Assembly: GCA_964519805.1 (NCBI GenBank)
Contig: CAZFKN010000001.1
Location: forward strand, 22,772-86,771
Length of the DNA stretch: 64,000 nucleotides
Direction: 5' to 3'
Source: DASQPE01 sp964519805
Lineage (GTDB): Bacteria > Gemmatimonadota > Gemmatimonadetes > Gemmatimonadales > GWC2-71-9
Under the pieces are notes generated by a model. The model had not been told where the DNA came from. It searched no databases and was given only the letters and a program-made list of their open reading frames with translations. Shown in pieces: positions 57,787-64,000 of this stretch. Numbering within the stretch: position 1 is the first letter of the stretch; each line of letters starts with the position of its first letter. The translations under genes and the position numbers were made by a program.

Positions 57787-58772
57787 CAGGGCGATGGCCT
57801 GGCCGTCACTTCAGAGTGATCCCCCAGTGTGACGCTGCCGCTGAGGCCGTCGACAACGACTTCGGTGCCGAGGAGGGCGCCGTCCAGCCGTACGTTACGG
57901 AGCGTGGACCCGCGACCGACGATCGCATTGACCAGCGTACTGTCCAGGACTCGGGTCCCGTCCTCCAGCGTGACGTTGGGTCCGATCGTGCTGCGTTCGA
58001 TGACGACTCCGTCTTCAATGTGGACGGGATCGCGAATGACGACGCCGGGGAAGTCGCGCCGCCGCGCCGCGCCCTTGTTCAGCAGGATCGCGTTGGTCTC
58101 GAGCAGGGTGTCCAGCTTGCCGCAATCGTACCATCCGCCGACCTCGGCGGTGTAGATCCGCTTGCCGTGCTCGATCATCCACTGAAAGGCGTCGGTGAGA
58201 TAGTACTCGCCCCTGTTGGGGGCGGCCGCGAGGGTGGCGTCGATCCCCTGCCACAGGCTGTCCACCGCCCGGATATAGTAGAGACCGATGTTCGCCAGCT
58301 TGGAGATGGGCTCCTTCGGCTTCTCGACGATACGGGTCATGTACCCCTTCGCGTCGGTCACCACCACGCCGAACCGCTGGTAGTCCTCCACCTCCTTGGC
58401 CCAGATGATCCCGTCGGCGTCGAGCCGGTTGATCAGGGTCAGGTCCGCCTCGAACACCGTGTCGACGAAGATGATCAGCACCGGTCCGTGCACGAACGGC
58501 CGAGCGAGGTTCACGGCGCCGGCAGTCCCGTCCTGCACCTTCTGCTCGATGAAACGCGACGAGTACTTGTAACGCGCGCGGGCGTAGGCCTCGACCTGGT
58601 CCTTGAGGTGGCCGGTGATAAAGATCAGCTCCTCCACGTCGAGGCCTGCCAGCCGGTCCATTACCCAGTCCATCACCGGTCGGCCCGCGACCTTGAGCAG
58701 CGGCTTGGGCACGAGATGCGTGTGCGGGCGGAGCCGAGTCCCCTTTCCGGCGAGCGGAATGATGACTTGCAC
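57786..58772 (-). CDS. Sugar-phosphate nucleotidyltransferase with left-handed beta-helix
   Basis: Enzyme of 328 aa that transfers NMP to a sugar 1-phosphate. MQVIIPLAGKGTRLRPHTHLVPKPLL is the nucleotide-binding signature with G-x-G-T-R and the catalytic K; FVDTVFEAD is the metal aspartate region, and VEKPKEPISKLANIGLYYI follows. From about residue 245 short hexapeptide-type repeats (VIRDPVHIEDGVVIERSTIGPNVTLED) form a beta-helix, as in long RmlA/GlmU-like enzymes. Sugar and nucleotide are not determinable. The gene is coupled with a cupin upstream. Confidence 0.9.
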   Translation of the reverse strand: MQVIIPLAGKGTRLRPHTHLVPKPLLKVAGRPVMDWVMDRLAGLDVEELIFITGHLKDQVEAYARARYKYSSRFIEQKVQDGTAGAVNLARPFVHGPVLIIFVDTVFEADLTLINRLDADGIIWAKEVEDYQRFGVVVTDAKGYMTRIVEKPKEPISKLANIGLYYIRAVDSLWQGIDATLAAAPNRGEYYLTDAFQWMIEHGKRIYTAEVGGWYDCGKLDTLLETNAILLNKGAARRRDFPGVVIRDPVHIEDGVVIERSTIGPNVTLEDGTRVLDSTLVNAIVGRGSTLRNVRLDGALLGTEVVVDGLSGSVTLGDHSEVTARPSP

Positions 58773-58774
58773 GG

Positions 58775-59125
58775 TCAGCCGCGTCCGTAACGGTCCTCGA
58801 GCCGGACGAGATCGTCCAGCTCGGGGGTCGACGCCTCGAGCACGTCGCTGTCCACTACCGCCTCGATCTGATGCACGAGCTTGGCGGGGATGTGGGCCGT
58901 GTCGCCGGCGCGGAACGGACGCGAGATGAGTGCCTCGCCTTCCTTCGTGCGGAGGATCAGCTCACCGCGCAACACGTGCATCGTCTCGTCCTTGAGGTTG
59001 TGGTACTGCAGGCTCAGAATATGGCCCGCCTTCACGTGAAGGACCTTGCCTACGTAGCGGTCCGTCCGGGCCCAGACCAGTTCGTAGCCCCACGGCTTGT
59101 CGACCCGGTATGGTACGTCGGGCAT
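58775..59125 (-). CDS. Cupin, ManC C-terminal-type phosphomannose isomerase-like
   Basis: Single cupin of 116 aa related to the isomerase domain of mannose-1-phosphate guanylyltransferase/isomerase. RVDKPWGYELVWART is the conserved opening, the metal-binding HxH-type region is in LSLQYHNLKDETMHVLRGE, and AGDTAHIPAKLVHQIEA and the terminal STPELDDLVRLEDRYGR are typical. With the next gene, a nucleotidyltransferase, it suggests nucleotide-sugar synthesis (inference). One-base overlap with the ferredoxin gene. Confidence 0.88.
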   Translation of the reverse strand: MPDVPYRVDKPWGYELVWARTDRYVGKVLHVKAGHILSLQYHNLKDETMHVLRGELILRTKEGEALISRPFRAGDTAHIPAKLVHQIEAVVDSDVLEASTPELDDLVRLEDRYGRG

Positions 59126-59697
59126 CAGCCCTCCGCGTAGTGGAGTTGGAACGCCGTTGGATAGGCGACGCACGCCCGCACGCACACCCCGCAACCCACA
59201 CAACCCTCCTGCCGGATAGCGGGGTGCCCGGTGTCGTCGATCACGAGGGCGGCGGTCCCCACGGGGCAGGCATCGACGCACGCGCGGCACTCGGTCCCCT
59301 TGTAGGTGATGCACCGCTCGGGCAGAAACTCCAGCTCGGCCAGGCGGTAGCCGGCCCAGCCCGCGGGAGGTACCGTGAGCGCGTCCGTGGGACAGGCACG
59401 GGCACAGGGCATGTCCGTGCAGACCACGCACGCCTGCCGGTCCAGCTCCAGATAGGGCGTCCCCGCGGCGAGCCCGCCGTCCGTGGGCACGGTCAAGATC
59501 GCGTGCACGGGACAAACGGGGGCGCAGGCGCCGCAGCGCGTGCACGCCGTCAGGAACGCCAGCTCCGGCAGCGCACCCGGCGGCCGGACGAAACGCCGCT
59601 GGACGAGCTTGCGCTCCGTCTCCGCCACCAGGCGCTCGAGCCACTCGCCGAAGGCGGAACGGATCAGATCGCGGCGGTCGCCGTACGCGGGAATCAT
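59125..59697 (-). CDS. Four-cluster polyferredoxin (NapF/NapG/MauM-like)
   Basis: Protein of 190 aa with 16 cysteines arranged for four [4Fe-4S] clusters: CTRCGACAPVCP, CVVCTDMPCARACP, CITYKGTECRACVDACP and CVGCGVCVRACV. This is the MauM/NapG layout. No Tat or Sec signal is visible from ATG 59697, so it is probably cytosolic as in NapF. Electron donor and acceptor are unknown, as no oxidoreductase is adjacent. It begins a minus-strand operon with the cupin, nucleotidyltransferase and DUF885-like genes. Confidence 0.85.
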   Translation of the reverse strand: MIPAYGDRRDLIRSAFGEWLERLVAETERKLVQRRFVRPPGALPELAFLTACTRCGACAPVCPVHAILTVPTDGGLAAGTPYLELDRQACVVCTDMPCARACPTDALTVPPAGWAGYRLAELEFLPERCITYKGTECRACVDACPVGTAALVIDDTGHPAIRQEGCVGCGVCVRACVAYPTAFQLHYAEG

Positions 59698-59840
59698 CGA
59701 ACGAGTCTTGCGCTGAACGCGCCGAGAAAGATAAGCGAGACGGAGCCGGCGTTGGGCGGTTACACCGGCACGCGGAATCCGGCCACCCGCCGCGCCTCCG
59801 TGGTGGCGCGTGCGCACGGGGAGCTGCGCAGGTTGGCCTC

Positions 59841-60293
59841 ATGGCCGGGACTTACGCGAAGTTGCGCATTCATCTGGTCTGGAGCACGCGCGGCCGCCAC
59901 CCGTGGCTGGATCGGGACTGGCACGGGCGGCTGTTCGCCCGGAGCGACGTGCTGGCGGCCTCGGTTGGCGCCCGCCTGGTATCGGCCGGCGCGGGCCGCG
60001 ACCACCTGCATCTCTACGTCGAGCTGCCCGCGGCACTGGCGCTTGCCCCTCTGGTGGACACGCTCAAGGCCGGAACGGCGCGCTGGATCCGGCGGACGTT
60101 TCCGCATCGGCGGGAGTTCATGTGGCAGGAGGGATACGCGGCATTCAGCGTCTCGCCGAGCGACGATGCCCGCCTCCTGGACGATCTCCGCCACCAGGAC
60201 GTCCGTCACCGCGAGCGGGATTTTGCCGGAGAGTACCTGTCGCTGCTGGAGCTGCACGGCGTGTCCTACACGCTGCAGGAAGCGCTCAACTGA
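59841..60293 (+). CDS. Y1 (HUH) transposase-like protein lacking the catalytic tyrosine
   Basis: Protein of 150 aa of the IS200/REP-associated transposase superfamily. It has the N-terminal HLVWSTRGRHPWL, the HUH pair H55-L-H57 in GRDHLHLYVEL and FMWQEGYAAFSVSPSD. The helix that normally contains the nucleophile (Y-I-x-N-Q-x-x-H-H) reads D115-L-R-H-Q-D-V-R-H, so the tyrosine is replaced by aspartate. No terminal hairpins, target-site marks or accessory TnpB are visible. It may be inactive or domesticated. It converges with atpH, overlapping by eight bases. Confidence 0.82.
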   Translation: MAGTYAKLRIHLVWSTRGRHPWLDRDWHGRLFARSDVLAASVGARLVSAGAGRDHLHLYVELPAALALAPLVDTLKAGTARWIRRTFPHRREFMWQEGYAAFSVSPSDDARLLDDLRHQDVRHRERDFAGEYLSLLELHGVSYTLQEALN

Positions 60294-60831
60294 CTCGCGA
60301 GAGGACGAGTTGTCTCCGGAGCCGGGTCAGCCGCCGCCGCACCGACCCGTCGTACACCCGCTCGCCCACCCGCACCACCGCGCCACCGAGGATCTGACGG
60401 TCGGTGTTGAAGCTGGCGATCACCTGCTTGCCGAGCGCCCGGCTCAACGCGGCCTCCACCGTCCGCTGGAGCCTCTCGTCGGCCTTGCGCGCCAGCGTCA
60501 CGCCAGCTCGCAACCGATTGAGCTTCACATCCAGTAGTGCGAGATACTGGGTCGCAATCTCGCGCAGGAGGGGGCCCCGTCCGCGCCGCACGACCGCCTG
60601 CAGGAACAGCACGAACTCCCGCGGCGCGTCCTTGAGCCCCGCCCCAACAATCCGCGCCTTCTCGCTCTTGGGCACCCGGGGCGACATGAGCAAGTCGGCA
60701 AAGCCCGGCGTCGTCTCGACCGCGCCTGCCACGGCGTCCAGCAGCTCGCCGTAGGCCTGCGTCCTGCCGCTGCGCTCGCCGAGGTCGAAGAGCGTCTCGG
60801 CGTAGTTCCGCGCGATCGTCACCGGCCTCAC
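60286..60831 (-). CDS. atpH: ATP synthase delta subunit
   Basis: F1 delta subunit of 181 aa that connects F1 to the b-subunit stalk. IARNYAETLFDLGERSGRTQAYGELLDAV is the N-terminal domain, LMSPRVPKSEKARIVGAGL follows, and the C-terminal region GKQVIASFNTDRQILGGAVVRVGERVYDGSVRRRL is conserved. It overlaps atpF by four bases. atpA, G, D and C do not follow; a convergent transposase-like gene does. Confidence 0.95.
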   Translation of the reverse strand: MRPVTIARNYAETLFDLGERSGRTQAYGELLDAVAGAVETTPGFADLLMSPRVPKSEKARIVGAGLKDAPREFVLFLQAVVRRGRGPLLREIATQYLALLDVKLNRLRAGVTLARKADERLQRTVEAALSRALGKQVIASFNTDRQILGGAVVRVGERVYDGSVRRRLTRLRRQLVLSRVS

Positions 60832-61400
60832 TTTCCGGGCTCCAGCGTGGCCAGATAGCCCTCGACCAGCTTCCGGTCAGTCTCGCTGGTGAGTTGCTCG
60901 CCGATCAGCTTGGATGCCGCGGCCAGCGACAGATCGACCGCCTCGCGCCGGAGCTCGACGATCGCCCGCTCGCGCTCCGCGGCGATCTCGCGCCGCGCCC
61001 GCTCCAGCAGCTCGTCCTGCTCCTGCCGGGTCTTCTCCAGCGCCAGCGCCCGCTCCTTCTCCGCCGCGGTGCGGGCCTCGGCCAGCATCGCGCTCGCCTG
61101 GCTCCGGCCGTCCGCGAGCAGTTTCTTGTGCTCCTCCAGGAGCCGGGCCGACTCCGCCCGGTTCCGCTCTGCCTCGGCGATTTGCTCCTCGAGTCGCTTC
61201 TCCCGTGCCTCGACCGCGCCCAGCAGCGCCGGCCACGCGAATCGGCGGAGCACGAGGAACAGCAGGGCAAAGACGACGAGCGTCCAGATCATGAGCCCGC
61301 CGTTCACCACCAGCGGACCACTCGCCTGTCCTTCCTCCGCCAGCGCGGGGCCCGCCCCGACCATCGAAGCTGCCAGGGCGAGCCACAGTGAGTGCTTCAT
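60828..61400 (-). CDS. atpF: ATP synthase b subunit
   Basis: Peripheral stalk subunit of 190 aa. An N-terminal signal-like stretch (LWLALAASMVGAGPALAEE) precedes the membrane helix GLMIWTLVVFALLFLVLRRFAW, and a long charged helix (REKRLEEQIAEAERNRAESARLLEEHK and on) forms the stalk. The extra N-terminal leader before the membrane helix resembles b subunits of several diderm phyla. It is 11 bp downstream of atpE and overlaps atpH. Confidence 0.94.
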   Translation of the reverse strand: MKHSLWLALAASMVGAGPALAEEGQASGPLVVNGGLMIWTLVVFALLFLVLRRFAWPALLGAVEAREKRLEEQIAEAERNRAESARLLEEHKKLLADGRSQASAMLAEARTAAEKERALALEKTRQEQDELLERARREIAAERERAIVELRREAVDLSLAAASKLIGEQLTSETDRKLVEGYLATLEPGK

Positions 61401-61411
61401 GACTCCCCCGC

Positions 61412-61690
61412 TCAGAACGTGATCTTGCCTTGCATCAAGAGCGCGATGACGGCGACGAACAGCGCGACGCCTTCGATCAGCGCGGCGAAGATCAGTCCCG
61501 CCGTCTGAATCCGCGCGCTGTTCTCCGGCTGGCGGGCCATCCCCTCGGCCGCCGATCCGCCGATTCTGCCGATCCCGACGCCCGCGCCCAGCACGGCCAG
61601 GCCCGCGCCGAGTCCGGCGCCGATGAGGCCGTACCCCTTGCCGGCGCCCGCCGCGGCGGCCTCCTGCAGGAGGGCAAGCATGTGCAGCAT
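61412..61690 (-). CDS. atpE: ATP synthase c subunit
   Basis: Proteolipid ring subunit of 92 aa: two helices GLGAGLAVLGAGVGIGRIGGSA and IQTAGLIFAALIEGVALFVAVIALL with the polar loop ARQPENSAR between. The ion-binding glutamate is in ALIEGVALF. The residues that mark Na+-binding rings (Gln in helix 1, E-S/T-x-x-Y in helix 2) are absent, so proton coupling is expected. The N-terminal extension MLHMLALLQEAAAAG precedes helix 1. A 204-bp spacer separates it from atpB. Confidence 0.95.
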   Translation of the reverse strand: MLHMLALLQEAAAAGAGKGYGLIGAGLGAGLAVLGAGVGIGRIGGSAAEGMARQPENSARIQTAGLIFAALIEGVALFVAVIALLMQGKITF

Positions 61691-61894
61691 GTCGTGCTCC
61701 GTCGTAGACGGGAGATCCGTGTGGGTTGCGCCCGCCGCGCGTGGGCCGATTCTCCCGGACCGGCCTCGCTTCGGTGGCCCGCCGGCGTCCCGGGTCCGAG
61801 AACCCTGGGACAGCGAGCTTCGTCCGCCGCTCGGCGGACTACGGAAGAAGGGACGGCACGAGCGCGCGCCACCCTCCGCCCTTCGCACCTTCGG
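61691..61894. other. Spacer between atpB and atpE
   Basis: A 204-bp gap inside an otherwise tight operon. It contains a perfect 8-bp hairpin, GTCCGCCG-ct-CGGCGGAC (61822-61839), without a T-tract. It could be an RNA processing or stability element that raises c-subunit output, or house a promoter. No open frame or repeat was seen. Confidence 0.4.
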
Positions 61895-62869
61895 TCAGTG
61901 CTCCGCCCGCATCAGGCCGATGAACACGGCCGTCAGCAGTGTGAACACGAACGCCTGCAAGAACGCCACGAACAGCTCCAGCATCATCACGAGCGTGGCC
62001 ATGATCGATGCGACCCCGCCGACCACATAGCTCTGGAATGCGAACGTCAGCCCGATCAGCGCCAGGACCAGCGCGTGGCCGGCCGTCATGTTGGCGAAAA
62101 GTCGGACCGCCAGCGCGAACGGCTTGGCCAGCTTGCCGATCAGCTCGATCGGCGTCATGACGAGGAGCATGACCGGCTTCAGGAAGGTCGGCAGCCCGGG
62201 CGGCAGATAGAAGATCGTACCCATGTAGCCCTTGAAGCCGAGCGATCGCATGCCGGAGATCTCGATGACGACGAACGCCAGCACCGCGAGTGCACCGGTC
62301 ACGGCGATGTTGCCTGTCGCGGTCGCTCCCCACGGCAGCAGACCCAGGAGGTTGCAGGCCAGAATGAAGAAGAATGTCGTCAGCAGGTAAGGCACGTAGC
62401 CTTCGCCGTGCGGCCCGACGTTCGGCAAGATGACTTCCTGCCGAATCCAGAGGGTCGTCGCCTCCATCGCGCCGGCGAACCCCTTGGCCGGTTTCCCCCG
62501 GGCTTGCGCCCGCGCCACGGATCGGGCGCTGAGTATGAAGACGAGAGCAACGATCGTCGCGGCGATGAGCGCGAACACGGCGTGCTTGGTGGGCGAGAAA
62601 TCGAGCACCAGCGAGCCGATGTGGACCGGCGGGATCTTTGGCTTCAGCTCGATGGCCTTGTAGTACGGCGGCTTCCAGTACGGCAGCTCGATCTCGTGCG
62701 AGTTGGCAAGATGCCCCAAAATGTCGATCTCGCGCTCGCTCTGGGCGTGCGGGGCCTGCGCGGCCTGGAACGCCTCCTTGGTGACCGGCGCTTCCTGCGC
62801 TGCAACCGGTCCCGCCAGCACGGCGATCACCAGCGCACCCGCTCCCATGAGCCGCACGAAGCCGTTCAT
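61895..62869 (-). CDS. atpB: ATP synthase a subunit
   Basis: Membrane subunit of 324 aa forming the proton half-channels. It starts with a cleavable-looking signal (LVIAVLAGPVAAQ) and a periplasmic segment, then helices including YVPYLLTTFFFILACNLLGLLPWGATATGNIAVT and PFALAVRLFANMTAGHALVLALIGL; the essential arginine is in LAVRLFANM. The protein ends with LTAVFIGLMRAEH. ATG 62869 overlaps the upstream stop by four bases. Confidence 0.95.
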   Translation of the reverse strand: MNGFVRLMGAGALVIAVLAGPVAAQEAPVTKEAFQAAQAPHAQSEREIDILGHLANSHEIELPYWKPPYYKAIELKPKIPPVHIGSLVLDFSPTKHAVFALIAATIVALVFILSARSVARAQARGKPAKGFAGAMEATTLWIRQEVILPNVGPHGEGYVPYLLTTFFFILACNLLGLLPWGATATGNIAVTGALAVLAFVVIEISGMRSLGFKGYMGTIFYLPPGLPTFLKPVMLLVMTPIELIGKLAKPFALAVRLFANMTAGHALVLALIGLTFAFQSYVVGGVASIMATLVMMLELFVAFLQAFVFTLLTAVFIGLMRAEH

Positions 62870-63234
62870 CGCACCGAAGCCCGCGAATGTTGAAGAGCCG
62901 ACACGATCCCCTCGAGCGCCAACGATACGACCAGAAAGCCCACCAGAGGGAGGAGCGTTGGCGCCGGGAGCAGTCCAAGCCTCGGAACCAGCACCAGCCC
63001 GGTCACCCCGACGACCGCCAGACGAAGCAGCATGCCGATCACCCAGACCGCGAAGAACCGATCGGCGCCGACCGACGTGACGAGCCACCACCCCAGTGGG
63101 CTCTGCACCATCAGCGTGATTCCAAGCGCGAGCCACCACCCGGCGCGCCAAGCGCCCGGCAGCGCGGCACCCGCCGCCATTGCCGCTGAGCCCATCGCCG
63201 CCATGCCCAGGAGATAGCGGAAGCCCGGGGTCAC
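62866..63234 (-). CDS. AtpI-like small membrane protein of the ATP synthase operon
   Basis: Protein of 122 aa from GTG 63234 with four hydrophobic helices (LLGMAAMGSAAMAAGAAL, WWLALGITLMVQSPLGWWL, FFAVWVIGMLLRLAVVGVTGLVL, LLPLVGFLVVSLALEGIVSAL). Its place between atpZ and atpB and its size match the AtpI/ATP-synthase-I position, a proposed assembly helper for the c-ring. Sequence similarity is too weak to be sure. Overlaps both neighbours by four bases. Confidence 0.65.
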   Translation of the reverse strand: MTPGFRYLLGMAAMGSAAMAAGAALPGAWRAGWWLALGITLMVQSPLGWWLVTSVGADRFFAVWVIGMLLRLAVVGVTGLVLVPRLGLLPAPTLLPLVGFLVVSLALEGIVSALQHSRASVR

Positions 63235-63476
63235 CGGCGGTCGCTGTCGTCCTTGTTCACCGCGCGCAGGACGGAGTAGAGCGTGCCGCCGAGCGCGATG
63301 AACGTCCCCAGAATGGTGAACAGCCCCCCGGTCCCGACCTTCCGGTCCGCCCATTGGCCCAACAGGACGAACACGAGGATGGTGACTGCAAACTGGATCC
63401 CCAATCCGGCGTACCGAGCTGGTCCCGGCCCGCTGCCACCGGGCTGTTTCGGGTCTGGCACGGCGAGAACGTACAT
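63231..63476 (-). CDS. AtpZ/AtpI family protein
   Basis: Small protein of 81 aa with two hydrophobic helices (YAGLGIQFAVTILVFVLLGQWAD and GLFTILGTFIALGGTLYSVLRAV), matching the AtpZ pattern G-x-x-Q-x...G-x-x-x-D at the start of ATP synthase operons. AtpZ/AtpI proteins have been implicated in Mg2+/Ca2+ movement or c-ring assembly. ATG 63476 has AAGG directly in front rather than spaced, so the start could be the GTG five codons later. Confidence 0.8.
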   Translation of the reverse strand: MYVLAVPDPKQPGGSGPGPARYAGLGIQFAVTILVFVLLGQWADRKVGTGGLFTILGTFIALGGTLYSVLRAVNKDDSDRR

Positions 63477-63587
63477 CCTTGTGAAATATTTCGCAAGCGA
63501 TAAATCGGCCGCCTGTCGTGACCTGCCGCTGGCGAATCCGGTCGGTTCACAGGTAATGTGCAAGTTCCCTTTGGACCCCAGGACGGC

Positions 63588-64000
<413 letters not shown>

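Overview
The window is a high-GC bacterial chromosome segment with dense coding. Many stop/start codons overlap as ATGA, GTGA or TGATG, and no rRNA, tRNA, CRISPR array, phage or intact insertion sequence was seen. Two 100-base N runs, each flanked by an identical 55-base direct repeat, mark it as a scaffolded draft, probably metagenome-derived, assembly. Gene content (menaquinone-type UbiD/UbiE, DUF885 peptidases, DUF4139, GTG-rich starts, ETF/ETF-QO, succinylase lysine pathway) suggests an aerobic diderm, perhaps Gemmatimonadota. That lineage is an inference from flavour and no marker gene proves it.

Layout. 1-2.3 kb: quinone genes ubiE-ubiD. 2.35-6.4 kb: an ECF sigma factor, a zinc-finger anti-sigma candidate, a bactofilin-like membrane protein and envelope proteins. 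6.4-17.6 kb (minus): SAM hydrolase, Mrp/NifU Fe-S proteins, NrnA, two amino-acid permeases, guaB, a DUF885 lipoprotein and an SH3 protein. 17.6-24 kb (plus): gpmI, a barrel protein, a PTPS homologue, mobA-mobB-moeA and a flippase-like protein. 24-26 kb: a manganese (yybP-ykoY) riboswitch and terminator in front of htpX-terC. 27.5-33.6 kb: a promoter, a roughly 200-nt structured leader and a lysine/DAP operon (M20 peptidase-asd-lysC-dapB-dapA-dapD). 34-42.6 kb: a fatty-acid or amino-acid oxidation island (ETF-QO, aminotransferase, etfBA, a TetR regulator with a visible operator, hydrolase, ECF sigma factor, acyl-CoA dehydrogenase). 42.7-54 kb: SprT-like protein, phosphoesterase, DUF4139, isocitrate dehydrogenase, SDR, CstA/YbdD, TauE and an MFS transporter. 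54-59.7 kb: zinc peptidase, ATP-grasp ligase, degenerate DUF885 protein, sugar nucleotidyltransferase, cupin and polyferredoxin. 59.8-63.5 kb: a Y1-transposase relative lacking its nucleophile, then the Fo and delta genes of ATP synthase. The window ends in moxR.

The strongest unexplained signal is a dispersed family of intergenic elements (seven places between 9.5 and 48.7 kb) built from 7-base units GTRAACR. They are usually arranged as two inverted arms around a partly conserved G-run/C-run core. In six of seven cases an arm lies 6-28 nt upstream of a start codon, often where a Shine-Dalgarno sequence is expected. Four of those six genes handle amino acids or peptides (two permeases, an aminotransferase, CstA). 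Other notable items are the leader of the lysine operon, the TetR gene without a normal start codon, and several enzymes that have lost a key residue (ETF-QO, Mrp, PTPS, DUF885, Y1 transposase).
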